Below, piece after piece: positions 1 through 6,780 of a stretch of 18,373 nucleotides of DNA. The notes below the pieces were generated by a model, which had not been told where the DNA came from, ran no database searches, and worked only from the letters and a program-made list of their open reading frames with translations. Source of the stretch: an uncultured Clostridia bacterium (GTDB taxonomy: Bacteria > Bacillota > Clostridia > Christensenellales > UBA1242). Each line of letters starts with the position of its first letter. The stretch's first letter is position 1. The translations under genes and the position numbers were made by a program. The stretch is taken from NCBI GenBank assembly GCA_944377765.1, contig CALWFX010000080.1, forward strand, positions 1 through 18,373, given 5' to 3'.

Positions 1-3
1 TTT

Positions 4-89
4 CCAGGTGTGGCGGAATGGCAGACGCACAGGACTTAAAATCCTGAGAGGGCAACTTCGTGTGGGTTCAAGTCCCACCACCTGGACCA
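4..89 (+). tRNA. tRNA-Leu (anticodon UAA), CCA encoded
   Basis: The acceptor stem pairs 4-10 (CCAGGTG) with 79-85 (CACCTGG), followed by discriminator A86 and a genomically encoded CCA at 87-89. The anticodon stem pairs CAGGA (30-34) with TCCTG (42-46) around loop CTTAAAA, giving anticodon TAA at 37-39. A long variable arm (about 47-61), typical of class II Leu/Ser tRNAs, precedes the T-stem GTGGG/CCCAC (62-66/74-78) with loop TTCAAGT. It decodes UUA, a frequent leucine codon in this AT-rich sequence. No terminator is obvious in the 138 bp before the next gene. Confidence 0.97.
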
Positions 90-157
90 ATAAATAAAAT
101 AAAAGTAAAAAAATGTAAGTTCTGCACAAAAAAGTTAGTTCACCCTTGACGCTAAGA

Positions 158-186
158 TTGTGTTCTATTTATTTTTGAAATATAAT
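158..186 (+). promoter_or_regulatory. candidate promoter of the HAD phosphatase gene
   Basis: A perfect -10 TATAAT lies at 181-186. The hexamer 17 bp upstream is TTGTGT (158-163), a weak -35 that matches only the TTG. Transcription would start near 193, leaving a leader of about 36 nt with the AAAGGAG ribosome binding site at 213-219. Confidence 0.45.
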
Positions 187-228
187 AAGATAATCTCTAA
201 TAAAATTTAGATAAAGGAGTTTTATTTT

Positions 229-834
229 ATGGTTTTTGTTTTTGATTTAGATGATACTGTTTGTGACACTGACAAATATAGCGAATTTTATATTGCTAAA
301 TTTTTTCAAGAGCATAATCTCCCTTATAAACAAATTGCTAAAGATGTGCGTTTTGCTGAAGCAAAATTCGATTGGACAAAAGAAACTGCACTTGAATGGT
401 ATAAAAACTATGGCGACCAAATGATGTTGGAATTTCAAAGAAAAAAAGATGCTGTGAAAGTAATAAACAATTTGCATAATAGTGGACATAAAATTATTAT
501 CGCAACAGCAAGAGCAACTGATTGGCATACAGAACCTGAAAGAATAACACTTGAATGGCTTAAAAAACAAAACTTAAAATATGATAAAGTTTATATTGGT
601 AGAATTGACAAGGAAAAAATTTGTGAAGAAGAAAATGCTGACTTTTTTATTGATGATGATTTAAAAATAACTCAACGAGTGGCAGACTTCTTTAAAAATA
701 AAAAAAATAAACACTCTTTTCTTTCAACAACCGACTATAATAAAAATATTCCTGTTCCTGAAGGAGCAGAAAGAATTTTAAATTTTCACGACTTTGAGAA
801 AAAAATAAATCTTTATGTATCAAAAGAGAAATAA
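229..834 (+). CDS. HAD-superfamily hydrolase (5'-nucleotidase/NagD-like phosphatase)
   Basis: A 201-residue soluble protein of the haloacid dehalogenase superfamily, expected to hydrolyse a phosphomonoester using Mg2+. Motif I is FDLDDT at 5-10, with nucleophile Asp6 and acid/base Asp8. Motif II is the Thr in IIATAR at about 93, a basic motif III Lys lies near 128-130, and the acidic metal-binding motif IV DDD is at 142-144. The insert between motifs I and II (about 15-85) is a helical cap of the C1 type. It resembles the small 5'(3')-deoxyribonucleotidase-like HAD proteins of Bacillota, but the substrate cannot be read from the sequence. The ATG is preceded by AAAGGAG (213-219) at a 9-nt spacing. 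It is monocistronic, with a terminator 39 bp past its stop shared with convergent ung. Confidence 0.85.
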   Translation: MVFVFDLDDTVCDTDKYSEFYIAKFFQEHNLPYKQIAKDVRFAEAKFDWTKETALEWYKNYGDQMMLEFQRKKDAVKVINNLHNSGHKIIIATARATDWHTEPERITLEWLKKQNLKYDKVYIGRIDKEKICEEENADFFIDDDLKITQRVADFFKNKKNKHSFLSTTDYNKNIPVPEGAERILNFHDFEKKINLYVSKEK

Positions 835-872
835 AATCTAATAACCTACTCGCCCTGTGTTGGCATCATTAA

Positions 873-905
873 AAAAGAGCCTAACTCCAATCAATAGGCT
901 CTTTT
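873..905. terminator. bidirectional intrinsic terminator between the HAD gene and ung
   Basis: AAAAGAGCCT (873-882) and AGGCTCTTTT (896-905) form a 10-bp hairpin with a 13-nt loop. Read on the - strand it ends in six or more U residues (better for ung); on the + strand it ends in UUUU. The ung stop codon (881-883) lies inside the hairpin, so the last ung codons form part of the terminator. Confidence 0.85.
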
Positions 906-1540
906 CCTATACTCTTTAAAAATTCATTTGCTTTTGAAAAATGTTTACATCCAAAAAAACCACGATAAGCTGAAAGTGGGCTTGGATGAGGTGCTTTTAA
1001 AACTAGATGTTGCTTTGCAATCATAGGTTCAAAACTTTGAGCATTGCTACCCCAAAGAATGAAAACAATTGGGTCTTTTCTTTCAGACAATTGCCTTATA
1101 ACTTCATTTGTGAAATTCTCCCAACCCTTGCCCCTATGTGAATTTGCCAAGCCCCTCCTAACAGTTAAAGTTGTGTTTAACAGCATTACACCTTGTTTTG
1201 CCCACCTTGCTAAATTTCCAGAATTTTGCACTTTTATATGTAAATCATCTTCAATTTCTTTAAAAATATTCACAAGTGATGGCGGATAATTTACCCCTTC
1301 TTCAACAGAAAAAGAAAGTCCATGCGCTTGATGTGGCTCATGGTATGGGTCCTGACCAATAATAACTACTTTAACTTTATCATAAGGACAATAATTAAGT
1401 GCATTAAAAATGTTTTCCATTTTAGGATAAACATCATGTTTTGAATATTCTTCTTCCAAAAATGCCTGCAATTTTTTAAAATATTCTTTTTCAAACTCTG
1501 CTCTGAGTCTGTTCGCCCAATCTTTTGTTATTCTTATCAT
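881..1540 (-). CDS. ung: uracil-DNA glycosylase, family 1
   Basis: A 219-residue enzyme that removes uracil from DNA as the first step of base-excision repair. The water-activating motif GQDPYH is at 62-67 (catalytic Asp64). The minor-groove intercalation motif HPSPLSA is at 185-191 (His185), and the uracil-recognition stretch GLSFSV is at 74-79. Length and order are normal for the Ung family. The start ATG has no Shine-Dalgarno sequence. Instead an extended -10 (TGGTAAAAT) ends exactly 6 nt before the ATG, so the mRNA probably starts at the A of the start codon. The last codons overlap the terminator hairpin. It faces the HAD gene convergently and is not in an operon with the genes upstream, which have their own terminator. 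Confidence 0.97.
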   Translation of the reverse strand: MIRITKDWANRLRAEFEKEYFKKLQAFLEEEYSKHDVYPKMENIFNALNYCPYDKVKVVIIGQDPYHEPHQAHGLSFSVEEGVNYPPSLVNIFKEIEDDLHIKVQNSGNLARWAKQGVMLLNTTLTVRRGLANSHRGKGWENFTNEVIRQLSERKDPIVFILWGSNAQSFEPMIAKQHLVLKAPHPSPLSAYRGFFGCKHFSKANEFLKSIGKEPIDWS

Positions 1541-1546
1541 AGTTAT

Positions 1547-1575
1547 ATTTTACCATAAATACAAAATTTAGGCAA
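1547..1575 (-). promoter_or_regulatory. ung promoter, predicted to give a leaderless transcript
   Basis: On the - strand the -35 TTGCCT (1575-1570, 4/6 match) is followed after 17 bp by TAAAAT (1552-1547), preceded by TGG to form an extended -10. Six bases (ATAACT) separate the hexamer from the ung ATG, which puts +1 at position 1540, the first base of the start codon. Confidence 0.6.
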
Positions 1576-1610
1576 TGTTTTAACCTAATTAAAAAAATAT
1601 TGCACATAAA

Positions 1611-1638
1611 AATAAAAATGGACTTTGAAGTCCATTTT
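1611..1638 (-). terminator. intrinsic terminator of the 87-aa gene
   Basis: AAAATGGACT and AGTCCATTTT form a hairpin of about 10 bp with a 4-nt loop at 1615-1638, followed on the - strand by UUUUUAUU. It lies 15 bp beyond the stop codon at 1653-1655 and insulates ung from upstream transcription. Confidence 0.85.
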
Positions 1639-1652
1639 ATCTTTATCATGAT

Positions 1653-1916
1653 TTATACTTTTTCTGGATAATATTCTTCTCTCCATTTTAAATATAACTT
1701 TTGATAAGCATTTGCTTTCTTGGCACTTTCAAGAAGTTCAGCTTTTAATTTTTCATCACCCTCAAGAGCAGCAATAACCTTTTCAGGATTTGGAGCAAAA
1801 CCTCTTTTCTCATCTAATATACGCCCAACCATCATGTTCCCACTTTCAAGATAATCTAAACAATCTTCTCCAAGAACTTTTATTGCTTCCTTTTTAAATT
1901 TTTCTGAATATTTCAT
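1653..1916 (-). CDS. small conserved-looking hypothetical protein (87 aa)
   Basis: I do not recognise this protein. It is 87 residues, soluble, highly charged and predicted mostly helical, with no signal peptide, membrane segment or metal-binding cysteine pair (single Cys near 19). The C-terminus is aromatic and basic (KLYLKWREEYYP). Coding status is well supported: AAGGAGG stands a few bases before the ATG, a TTGACA/TATTAT promoter lies just upstream and a clean terminator follows. It therefore forms a single-gene transcription unit. The promoter sits against the 3' end of the 164-aa membrane protein gene, so the two may be transcribed together in part. No function is assigned. Confidence 0.8.
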   Translation of the reverse strand: MKYSEKFKKEAIKVLGEDCLDYLESGNMMVGRILDEKRGFAPNPEKVIAALEGDEKLKAELLESAKKANAYQKLYLKWREEYYPEKV

Positions 1917-1934
1917 ATCCCCTCCTTTTAAATA

Positions 1935-1962
1935 ATAATAATCCTAAAAAATTTAATGTCAA
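1935..1962 (-). promoter_or_regulatory. promoter of the 87-aa gene
   Basis: Consensus TTGACA (1962-1957) and TATTAT (1940-1935) with a 16-bp spacer on the - strand. The strong ribosome binding site AAGGAGG (1927-1921) begins 8 bp past the -10, so the untranslated leader is very short (about 13-14 nt). Confidence 0.65.
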
Positions 1963-1969
1963 TATAATT

Positions 1970-2464
1970 TTAATCTTTTTTCGGCTGTTCTTCTTCAAAT
2001 TCGGTGATTTCATTGGCAAGTTGTCTATGACGCCCTTTTCTTATAACCTTTCTTACAATACCGGGAAATTTTTCTTTTGTGTCATATTTGTCAATAGTGG
2101 AAGACATTGATTCAACCATTGCTCTTGACATTTTTTCAATGCTTGCCTGTTTATTCACAATATCGGTATTCTTTGACGCTAAAACTGCCTTCACGCATTG
2201 TTTTTTTCCTTTTTTTCTTTGAAGTGAAAAAGTTACTATCATAGCAATAAATAATATAACAAAAACAAAAAGCATCAAAAGATAATATAAGTTAAAACCA
2301 GAGATAAGCACAAACAAGCCAAGCAAAGCACAAAAGAGAAGAAGAGAAAAAACAGAACTTCGAATATCTGCTTTTGCACTTTCCATAAGTTTTTTACCTT
2401 CCAAAAATTGAAGATGATAATCTCCTTCCACATTCTCGATATATTTCAACTTCACTTTTGCCAT
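1970..2464 (-). CDS. hypothetical membrane protein with two transmembrane segments (164 aa)
   Basis: I do not recognise a family. The protein has a 35-residue charged N-terminus, then a hydrophobic hairpin with two membrane segments at about 37-56 and 60-80. A basic stop-transfer stretch (QRKKGKKQ) follows, then an 80-residue hydrophilic, largely helical tail ending in a Glu/Lys-rich stretch. By the positive-inside rule both termini should face the cytoplasm. The ATG is preceded by AAAAGGGTGAT, a ribosome binding site that pairs with the GGTGAT part of the anti-SD sequence. A TTGACA/TATACT promoter lies immediately upstream. No recognisable terminator separates it from the trhP-like gene, so some read-through from that operon is possible. 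Confidence 0.75.
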   Translation of the reverse strand: MAKVKLKYIENVEGDYHLQFLEGKKLMESAKADIRSSVFSLLLFCALLGLFVLISGFNLYYLLMLFVFVILFIAMIVTFSLQRKKGKKQCVKAVLASKNTDIVNKQASIEKMSRAMVESMSSTIDKYDTKEKFPGIVRKVIRKGRHRQLANEITEFEEEQPKKD

Positions 2465-2488
2465 ATCACCCTTTTAAATTATATTATA

Positions 2489-2518
2489 AGTATAATAAAT
2501 TATAATCTAAATTGTCAA
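2489..2518 (-). promoter_or_regulatory. promoter of the 164-aa membrane protein gene
   Basis: Perfect -35 TTGACA (2518-2513) and -10 TATACT (2494-2489) on the - strand with an 18-bp spacer, about 25 bp before the start codon. Confidence 0.6.
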
Positions 2519-2563
2519 ATATTATTTAAAAATTTTTAAGTTTAATTATTTAATATAAATTCA

Positions 2564-3754
2564 TTATTTTCTTAAAATATCGCCCACTTTTAAAGGTAGA
2601 CAACAATTTATAAACACTTTTTCTTGCACTTTTTTTGCGCTTTCAACTTCTTCTCCAAGTGAGTTAATAATTTTTTCTATTTTAATTTTTTTATTAAATA
2701 TCTTTTTATCTGGGCTTAAAATTTCCAATTCATCGCCAACTGAAAATTTGTTTCGCATTTCAACCTGAACTTTTTTTCCATCACAATCTTCAGTTACAAC
2801 AGCAACAAAATCTGAGTCTTGCACAGGCATACTATCTTCTTGATACTGCCTGTTTTCTTCATCAAAATAAAACCCTGTTGTATATCTTCTGTGACTTGCT
2901 TTTAAAAGTTCCTTGCATAATTCTTCGGTTGGGCGTTTTGGCAACATATCAAGTGCCATGCGGTATGCATTAACAACAGTTGCGACATAGTAAGAAGATT
3001 TCATTCTCCCTTCAATTTTAATGCTATCAACTCCTATCTCCTTAAGTTCTTTAAGAAATGGAAGCATATTAAGGTCTTTTGAATTAAAAATATAACTACC
3101 CTTCTCGTCTTCTTGAACTTCAAGTTCATCATCACGACTAACTTCTCTCACATAATATTTCCAGCGACATGCCTGAACACATTCGCCATGATTGGAATCT
3201 CTTCCAGTTAAATAATTAGATAAAAGACATCTGCCAGAATATGCCATGCACATTGCACCATGAACAAAAACTTCAATTTGCACTTTTGGGCTTAAATTTT
3301 TCCTTATATTTTTAATCTGTTCAAGCGAAAGTTCCCTTGCAAGAATAAGTCTTTTAACTCCCAAATCTGCAAAGAAATTTGCAGTATATGAGTTGATGAT
3401 ATTTGCCTGCGTGCTGACATGAATATCAAGCATTGGTGCATGAACTCTAACAAACTGTAAAACACCAATATCTGCAACAATAACTGCATCAACTTTTGCT
3501 TTATTCTGCAAAAATTCCAAATATTCTTTTAGTCCAACAAAATCATTATCCTTTGCAATTATATTTAAAGTTATGTAAACTTTTTTGCCATTTTTGTGTG
3601 CAATTTTAACTGCTTCAACAATTTCGTCATCCGAAAAATTTCCTGCAAAAGCTCGAAGTCCAAAACGATTTCCTGCAAGATACACAGCATCTGCCCCAAA
3701 ATGCATGGCCGTTAAAAATTTTTCAAAATTTCCTGCTGGTGCTAATAATTCCAT
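2564..3754 (-). CDS. trhP: U32-family protein, likely tRNA 5-hydroxyuridine synthesis protein TrhP
   Basis: A 396-residue protein of the family once called peptidase U32. Members TrhP/YrrO (wobble-uridine hydroxylation, ho5U34) and RlhA (23S rRNA C2501 hydroxylation) are RNA-hydroxylation factors fed by prephenate. The family signature, EVFVHGAMCMAYSGRCLLS, is at 161-179. Four cysteines, C169, C176, C192 and C196, form the cluster expected to hold an Fe-S centre. The last 80 residues or so form the beta-rich U32 C-terminal domain, which points to the YrrO/TrhP2 type rather than the short YhbU/UbiU type. The ribosome binding site AAGGAG (3766-3761) overlaps the TAA of the upstream pnuC-like gene, so translation is probably coupled. 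It is last in the prfB-tsaD-pnuC operon, fitting a tRNA-modification role. The exact RNA target is inferred. Confidence 0.85.
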   Translation of the reverse strand: MELLAPAGNFEKFLTAMHFGADAVYLAGNRFGLRAFAGNFSDDEIVEAVKIAHKNGKKVYITLNIIAKDNDFVGLKEYLEFLQNKAKVDAVIVADIGVLQFVRVHAPMLDIHVSTQANIINSYTANFFADLGVKRLILARELSLEQIKNIRKNLSPKVQIEVFVHGAMCMAYSGRCLLSNYLTGRDSNHGECVQACRWKYYVREVSRDDELEVQEDEKGSYIFNSKDLNMLPFLKELKEIGVDSIKIEGRMKSSYYVATVVNAYRMALDMLPKRPTEELCKELLKASHRRYTTGFYFDEENRQYQEDSMPVQDSDFVAVVTEDCDGKKVQVEMRNKFSVGDELEILSPDKKIFNKKIKIEKIINSLGEEVESAKKVQEKVFINCCLPLKVGDILRK

Positions 3755-3764
3755 TTTAATCTCC

Positions 3765-4508
3765 TTAAATATTATTTTTTAAAACTTTCATAATTTTATC
3801 AAACGATTTATCTTCATTTTCTTGTTTCTTTCTTGTAATAAACCAATTATATAGTCCATAACAATTTAAAACGAAAAATATAACAACATTTATCAAAGTA
3901 ATGAGCATCGACAAATCCTGCGTAGTAATTATTAATGTTCCCCACATAATAAAGTTTGCAACATTACTAAAAAGGTAGAATGCAAAGTTTAATGAACTTC
4001 TTCTTGCAAGAAAATATATTGCCAAAGTGTTAAAAGTAAAAGATAAAGTGCTGACAAAAACCATTGTTGTATTAAAATAATCAAGTAAAAAATACATCCC
4101 AAAAGAAATGATAACAACAACAAGAATAGCAACCACAATCTCTTTCCAAGAAATATTAGAATTAATTTTAACTTGCCCGCTTTTACTGTATAAATTTTTG
4201 AGCCATGTAATTAAATTGGCAACATAAAGTGGTAAAGTTACGCATAAGTTATTAATCATTTCTCCATAAAAACCATTCAGATAAGAGATAATGGCGTAAA
4301 AAGTGATTTGAACAAAACTGAGTATAATGCCTATAACATTAACTTTTGTTAGAAACAAAACTGCAACCACACCAACAGATGAACTTAATATGTAAAAAAT
4401 GTGAGAATGAAAAATAATACTTAGTGTAATTAATACAGCAAGTGAAACTCCAACAAAAGCATATTCATACCACTTTATTTCTTTAAAAAATTTCTTAACT
4501 TTTTCCAC
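3765..4508 (-). CDS. pnuC: PnuC-like nicotinamide riboside (vitamin) transporter
   Basis: An integral membrane protein of the PnuC/SWEET-like family, which takes up nicotinamide riboside or related vitamins by facilitated diffusion. About seven hydrophobic segments are visible. The family-typical aromatic/Asn pattern appears in the C-terminal helices (NFIMWGTLI, then NCYGLYNWF). I place the start at GTG 4508-4506 (247 aa). AAGGGG (4520-4515) sits 6 nt upstream of it, while the ATG 7 codons further up (4529) has no ribosome binding site and would overlap tsaD. The binding site shares bases with the tsaD stop codon, the same arrangement as at the pnuC/trhP junction. No riboswitch is visible; substrate specificity cannot be read from sequence. 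Confidence 0.8.
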   Translation of the reverse strand: MEKVKKFFKEIKWYEYAFVGVSLAVLITLSIIFHSHIFYILSSSVGVVAVLFLTKVNVIGIILSFVQITFYAIISYLNGFYGEMINNLCVTLPLYVANLITWLKNLYSKSGQVKINSNISWKEIVVAILVVVIISFGMYFLLDYFNTTMVFVSTLSFTFNTLAIYFLARRSSLNFAFYLFSNVANFIMWGTLIITTQDLSMLITLINVVIFFVLNCYGLYNWFITRKKQENEDKSFDKIMKVLKNNI

Positions 4509-4518
4509 TATTATCCCC

Positions 4519-5589
4519 TTATCCAACATTTATATCAACATTTGGTTTTGCTGTTAAAGTTAAATCAGCAAGCCCAATGCCATTTTTTGCGTAATAATAA
4601 GCCATTGAACCAATCATTGCTGCGTTGTCTGTGCAATATTTAAGAATTGGCAAATAAATATCTATTTTTTCTTTATTACAAAATAAAGTCAATTTTTCTC
4701 TTAAAACCGAATTTGCCCCAACACCGCCTGCTATCACAAGTTTTTTGACATTATTTTTTAAACAATAATTTTTAGTTTTTTCAACAAGTTCATCGGTAAC
4801 AAGTTCTTGAAAAGAGCAAGCAACATCAGCTTTTTCAATTTCTTCTCCTTTTTGTTCCTTGTTATGAACATAGTTTACAACAGCAGTTTTAAGCCCACTA
4901 AAAGAAAAGTTAAAAGAATCTTTAAATGGCGCATGATAGTTGAATTTTATTATATTTTTGCCATTTTTAGCCAACTTATCAATATTCGGTCCACCCGGAT
5001 ATGACAAGCCTAAAACTCGAGCAACTTTATCAAAGCATTCTCCAACAGAATCATCTTGTGTTGAACCAATAACCTTAATTTTACAATAATCATCCACCTG
5101 CAAAATTGCTGTATGTCCACCACTTACCATAAGACAAGCAAAAGGTGGCAAAAGTTCCATGTGGGAAATATAATTGGCACTTATATGCCCATGAACATGA
5201 CTGACAGCGATTAAAGGTAAACTTAAAGCATAGGCAACCGTTTTTGCAAAATTCACTCCCACAAGCAGCGCTCCCATAAGCCCTGCACCATAGGTTACAG
5301 CAATGGCGTCCAAATCTTCTTTTTTCAAGTTTGCTTCCATTAAAGCCTGTTTGAAACAGGAAGAAATTGCCAAAATATGGTTTCTTGATGCAACTTCTGG
5401 CACAACTCCGCCAAAACGCTTATGAATTTCAATTTGAGAAGCAACAACATTAGATAAAACTTCTCTGCCATTTTTAACAATACTTACTGCAGTTTCATCA
5501 CAAGAAGATTCCACAGCCAAGATTATCACATCTTTTTTATTTTTCAAAGCATCAAACTTTTGCTTTGCAATAGTTAAATAATCAGCCAT
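4519..5589 (-). CDS. tsaD: tRNA N6-adenosine threonylcarbamoyltransferase TsaD
   Basis: A 356-residue ASKHA-fold enzyme that transfers the threonylcarbamoyl group to A37 of ANN-decoding tRNAs (t6A), working with TsaB and TsaE, which are not in this window. Landmarks are ESSCDET (27-33), the metal-binding HVHGH (131-135), the SGGHTAI glycine loop (156-162) and the ATP-binding AGGVGANS near the C-terminal third. An N-terminal extension of about 20 residues precedes the usual ILAVESSCDET start. I choose the ATG at 5589-5587: AAAGGAG (5602-5596) lies 6 nt before it, while the GTG six codons upstream (5607) overlaps that binding site. The gene overlaps the prfB stop by 8 nt, consistent with translational coupling. 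Confidence 0.96.
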   Translation of the reverse strand: MADYLTIAKQKFDALKNKKDVIILAVESSCDETAVSIVKNGREVLSNVVASQIEIHKRFGGVVPEVASRNHILAISSCFKQALMEANLKKEDLDAIAVTYGAGLMGALLVGVNFAKTVAYALSLPLIAVSHVHGHISANYISHMELLPPFACLMVSGGHTAILQVDDYCKIKVIGSTQDDSVGECFDKVARVLGLSYPGGPNIDKLAKNGKNIIKFNYHAPFKDSFNFSFSGLKTAVVNYVHNKEQKGEEIEKADVACSFQELVTDELVEKTKNYCLKNNVKKLVIAGGVGANSVLREKLTLFCNKEKIDIYLPILKYCTDNAAMIGSMAYYYAKNGIGLADLTLTAKPNVDINVG

Positions 5590-6701
5590 TTTTATCTCCT
5601 TTAACACTTGTCCTTTTTAAATACTCATTGATGAACTCTTGAATATCTCCATTCATAACCCCCTGAACATCACTTGTTTCATAGCCAGTTCTATGGTCTT
5701 TGACAAGAGTGTAAGGACAAAAAACATATGAACGAATTTGACTTCCCCATTCAATTTTTTTAATATCTCCACGAATTGAAGCAAGTTTTTCCATTTCTTC
5801 AATTTCCTGCTTTTCAACAAGTTTACTGTATAGCATTTTCATTGCAGTTTCTCTGTTTTGAATTTGAGAACGCTCTGTTTGGCAAGCAACAATAATACCT
5901 GTTGGAATGTGTGTTATGCGAATTGCAGATTCTGTTTTATTGACATGTTGCCCACCTGCCCCAGAACTCCTATAAGTGTCAATTTTAAGGTCTTCAGGAC
6001 GAATAACAATATCTGGCACTTCTTCAATTTCTGGCATAACTTCCACACTTGCAAAACTTGTGTGTCTTCTTGCATTTGCATCAAAAGGCGAAATTCTAAC
6101 AAGCCTATGCACGCCTTTTTCTGCTTTTAAATAGCCATAGGCATATTCTCCAATAACCAAAAAAGAAATGCTCTTAATTCCTGCTTCATCGCCATCCAAA
6201 ACATCCAAAACTTTAATTTTAAAACCATTTTTTTCTGCATACATCGAATACATACGATAAAGCATATCTGTCCAATCTTGTGCCTCAGTTCCACCAGCAC
6301 CAGCATGCAAAGTCATAATGGCATTATAGTTATCATATTTTCCAGAAAGCAAAGTTTCAAGTTTGGCATTTTCAATGTTTTTTTCTAAACTTTCAAGCGA
6401 AATATTTAATTCATCGAACAAACTGTTGTCGTCATTATCTTCCAAAAGTTCAACAATTGCTGTTGCATTATTAATTTCTTCTTCCAATTTTTTAAGTTTA
6501 TCAAGTTTATACTCGCAAAATTTCATTTCTCTGCCAACTTTTGAAACTTTTTTAGCATCATTATAAAAACCATCTTGAAGTTGCTCAGCTTTCAGTTCTT
6601 CAAGTTTTTTATTTGTTCCAACTGGGTCAAAGACACTCCTTAATAAAATTAAAATCTTCTTTTAAACCATTAAGTTTTTCTTTTTGAACATCTATAATCA
6701 T
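5582..6701 (-). CDS. prfB: peptide chain release factor 2, with programmed +1 frameshift
   Basis: RF2 releases peptides at UAA/UGA. The reading frame starts at ATG 6701-6699 (AAGGAG at 6712-6707), runs 24 codons, and meets an in-frame UGA at 6629-6627. After CUU (6632-6630) the ribosome shifts +1, skipping base 6629, and continues at GAC 6628 to the stop at 5582: join(6701..6630, 6628..5582), 372 residues, close to the usual 365. The shift site is AGGAG-UGU-CUU-UGA-C, with the internal Shine-Dalgarno (6641-6636) 3 nt before CUU as in E. coli. The RF2 stop-recognition tripeptide SPF is at about 204-206 and the catalytic GGQ at 249-251. Annotating only the ORF from the internal ATG at 6526 would lose the N-terminal domain. 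Low RF2 raises frameshifting, so the gene self-regulates. Confidence 0.97.
6627..6641 (-). promoter_or_regulatory. RF2 programmed +1 frameshift site
   Basis: On the - strand: internal Shine-Dalgarno AAGGAG (6641-6636), spacer UGU, slippery CUU and in-frame UGA followed by C. The weak UGAC context slows termination when RF2 is scarce and lets the P-site tRNA slip +1. The downstream frame gives DPVGTNKKLEEL, which joins smoothly to the rest of RF2. Confidence 0.95.
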
Positions 6702-6721
6702 AAAAACTCCTTAATAAAAAA

Positions 6722-6750
6722 TTGTATAATTAACTTTTGTAATTATACAA
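6722..6750 (-). terminator. AT-rich hairpin after the MFS gene, overlapping the prfB -10
   Basis: TTGTATAATTA (6722-6732) and TAATTATACAA (6740-6750) are a perfect 11-bp inverted repeat with a 7-nt loop. Read on the - strand it is followed by UUUUUUAUU, so it can act as a weak intrinsic terminator for the MFS transporter gene, although each arm has a single G-C pair. The upstream arm also contains the TATAAT proposed for prfB, so the repeat could instead be an operator. Confidence 0.5.
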
Positions 6751-6770
6751 TAATAAAATTTAAAAGTAAA
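6742..6770 (-). promoter_or_regulatory. candidate promoter of the prfB-tsaD-pnuC-trhP operon
   Basis: TATAAT (6747-6742) is preceded after 17 bp by TTTACT (6770-6765, 4/6 match to TTGACA). The start would fall near 6735, inside the hairpin loop, so transcripts made here would lack the 5' arm and could not form the terminator. Confidence 0.5.
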
Positions 6771-6780
6771 GTATATATGC

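Noticed and set aside
1653..1916. Resemblance of MKYSEKFKKEAIKVL to the start of IS3-type transposase OrfA
   Set aside because: Only the first residues are similar. The rest lacks the helix-turn-helix pattern and there are no inverted repeats or a partner OrfB nearby.
5590..5607. GTG start of tsaD at 5607
   Set aside because: The Shine-Dalgarno sequence lies between this GTG and the ATG at 5589, so it can only serve the ATG.
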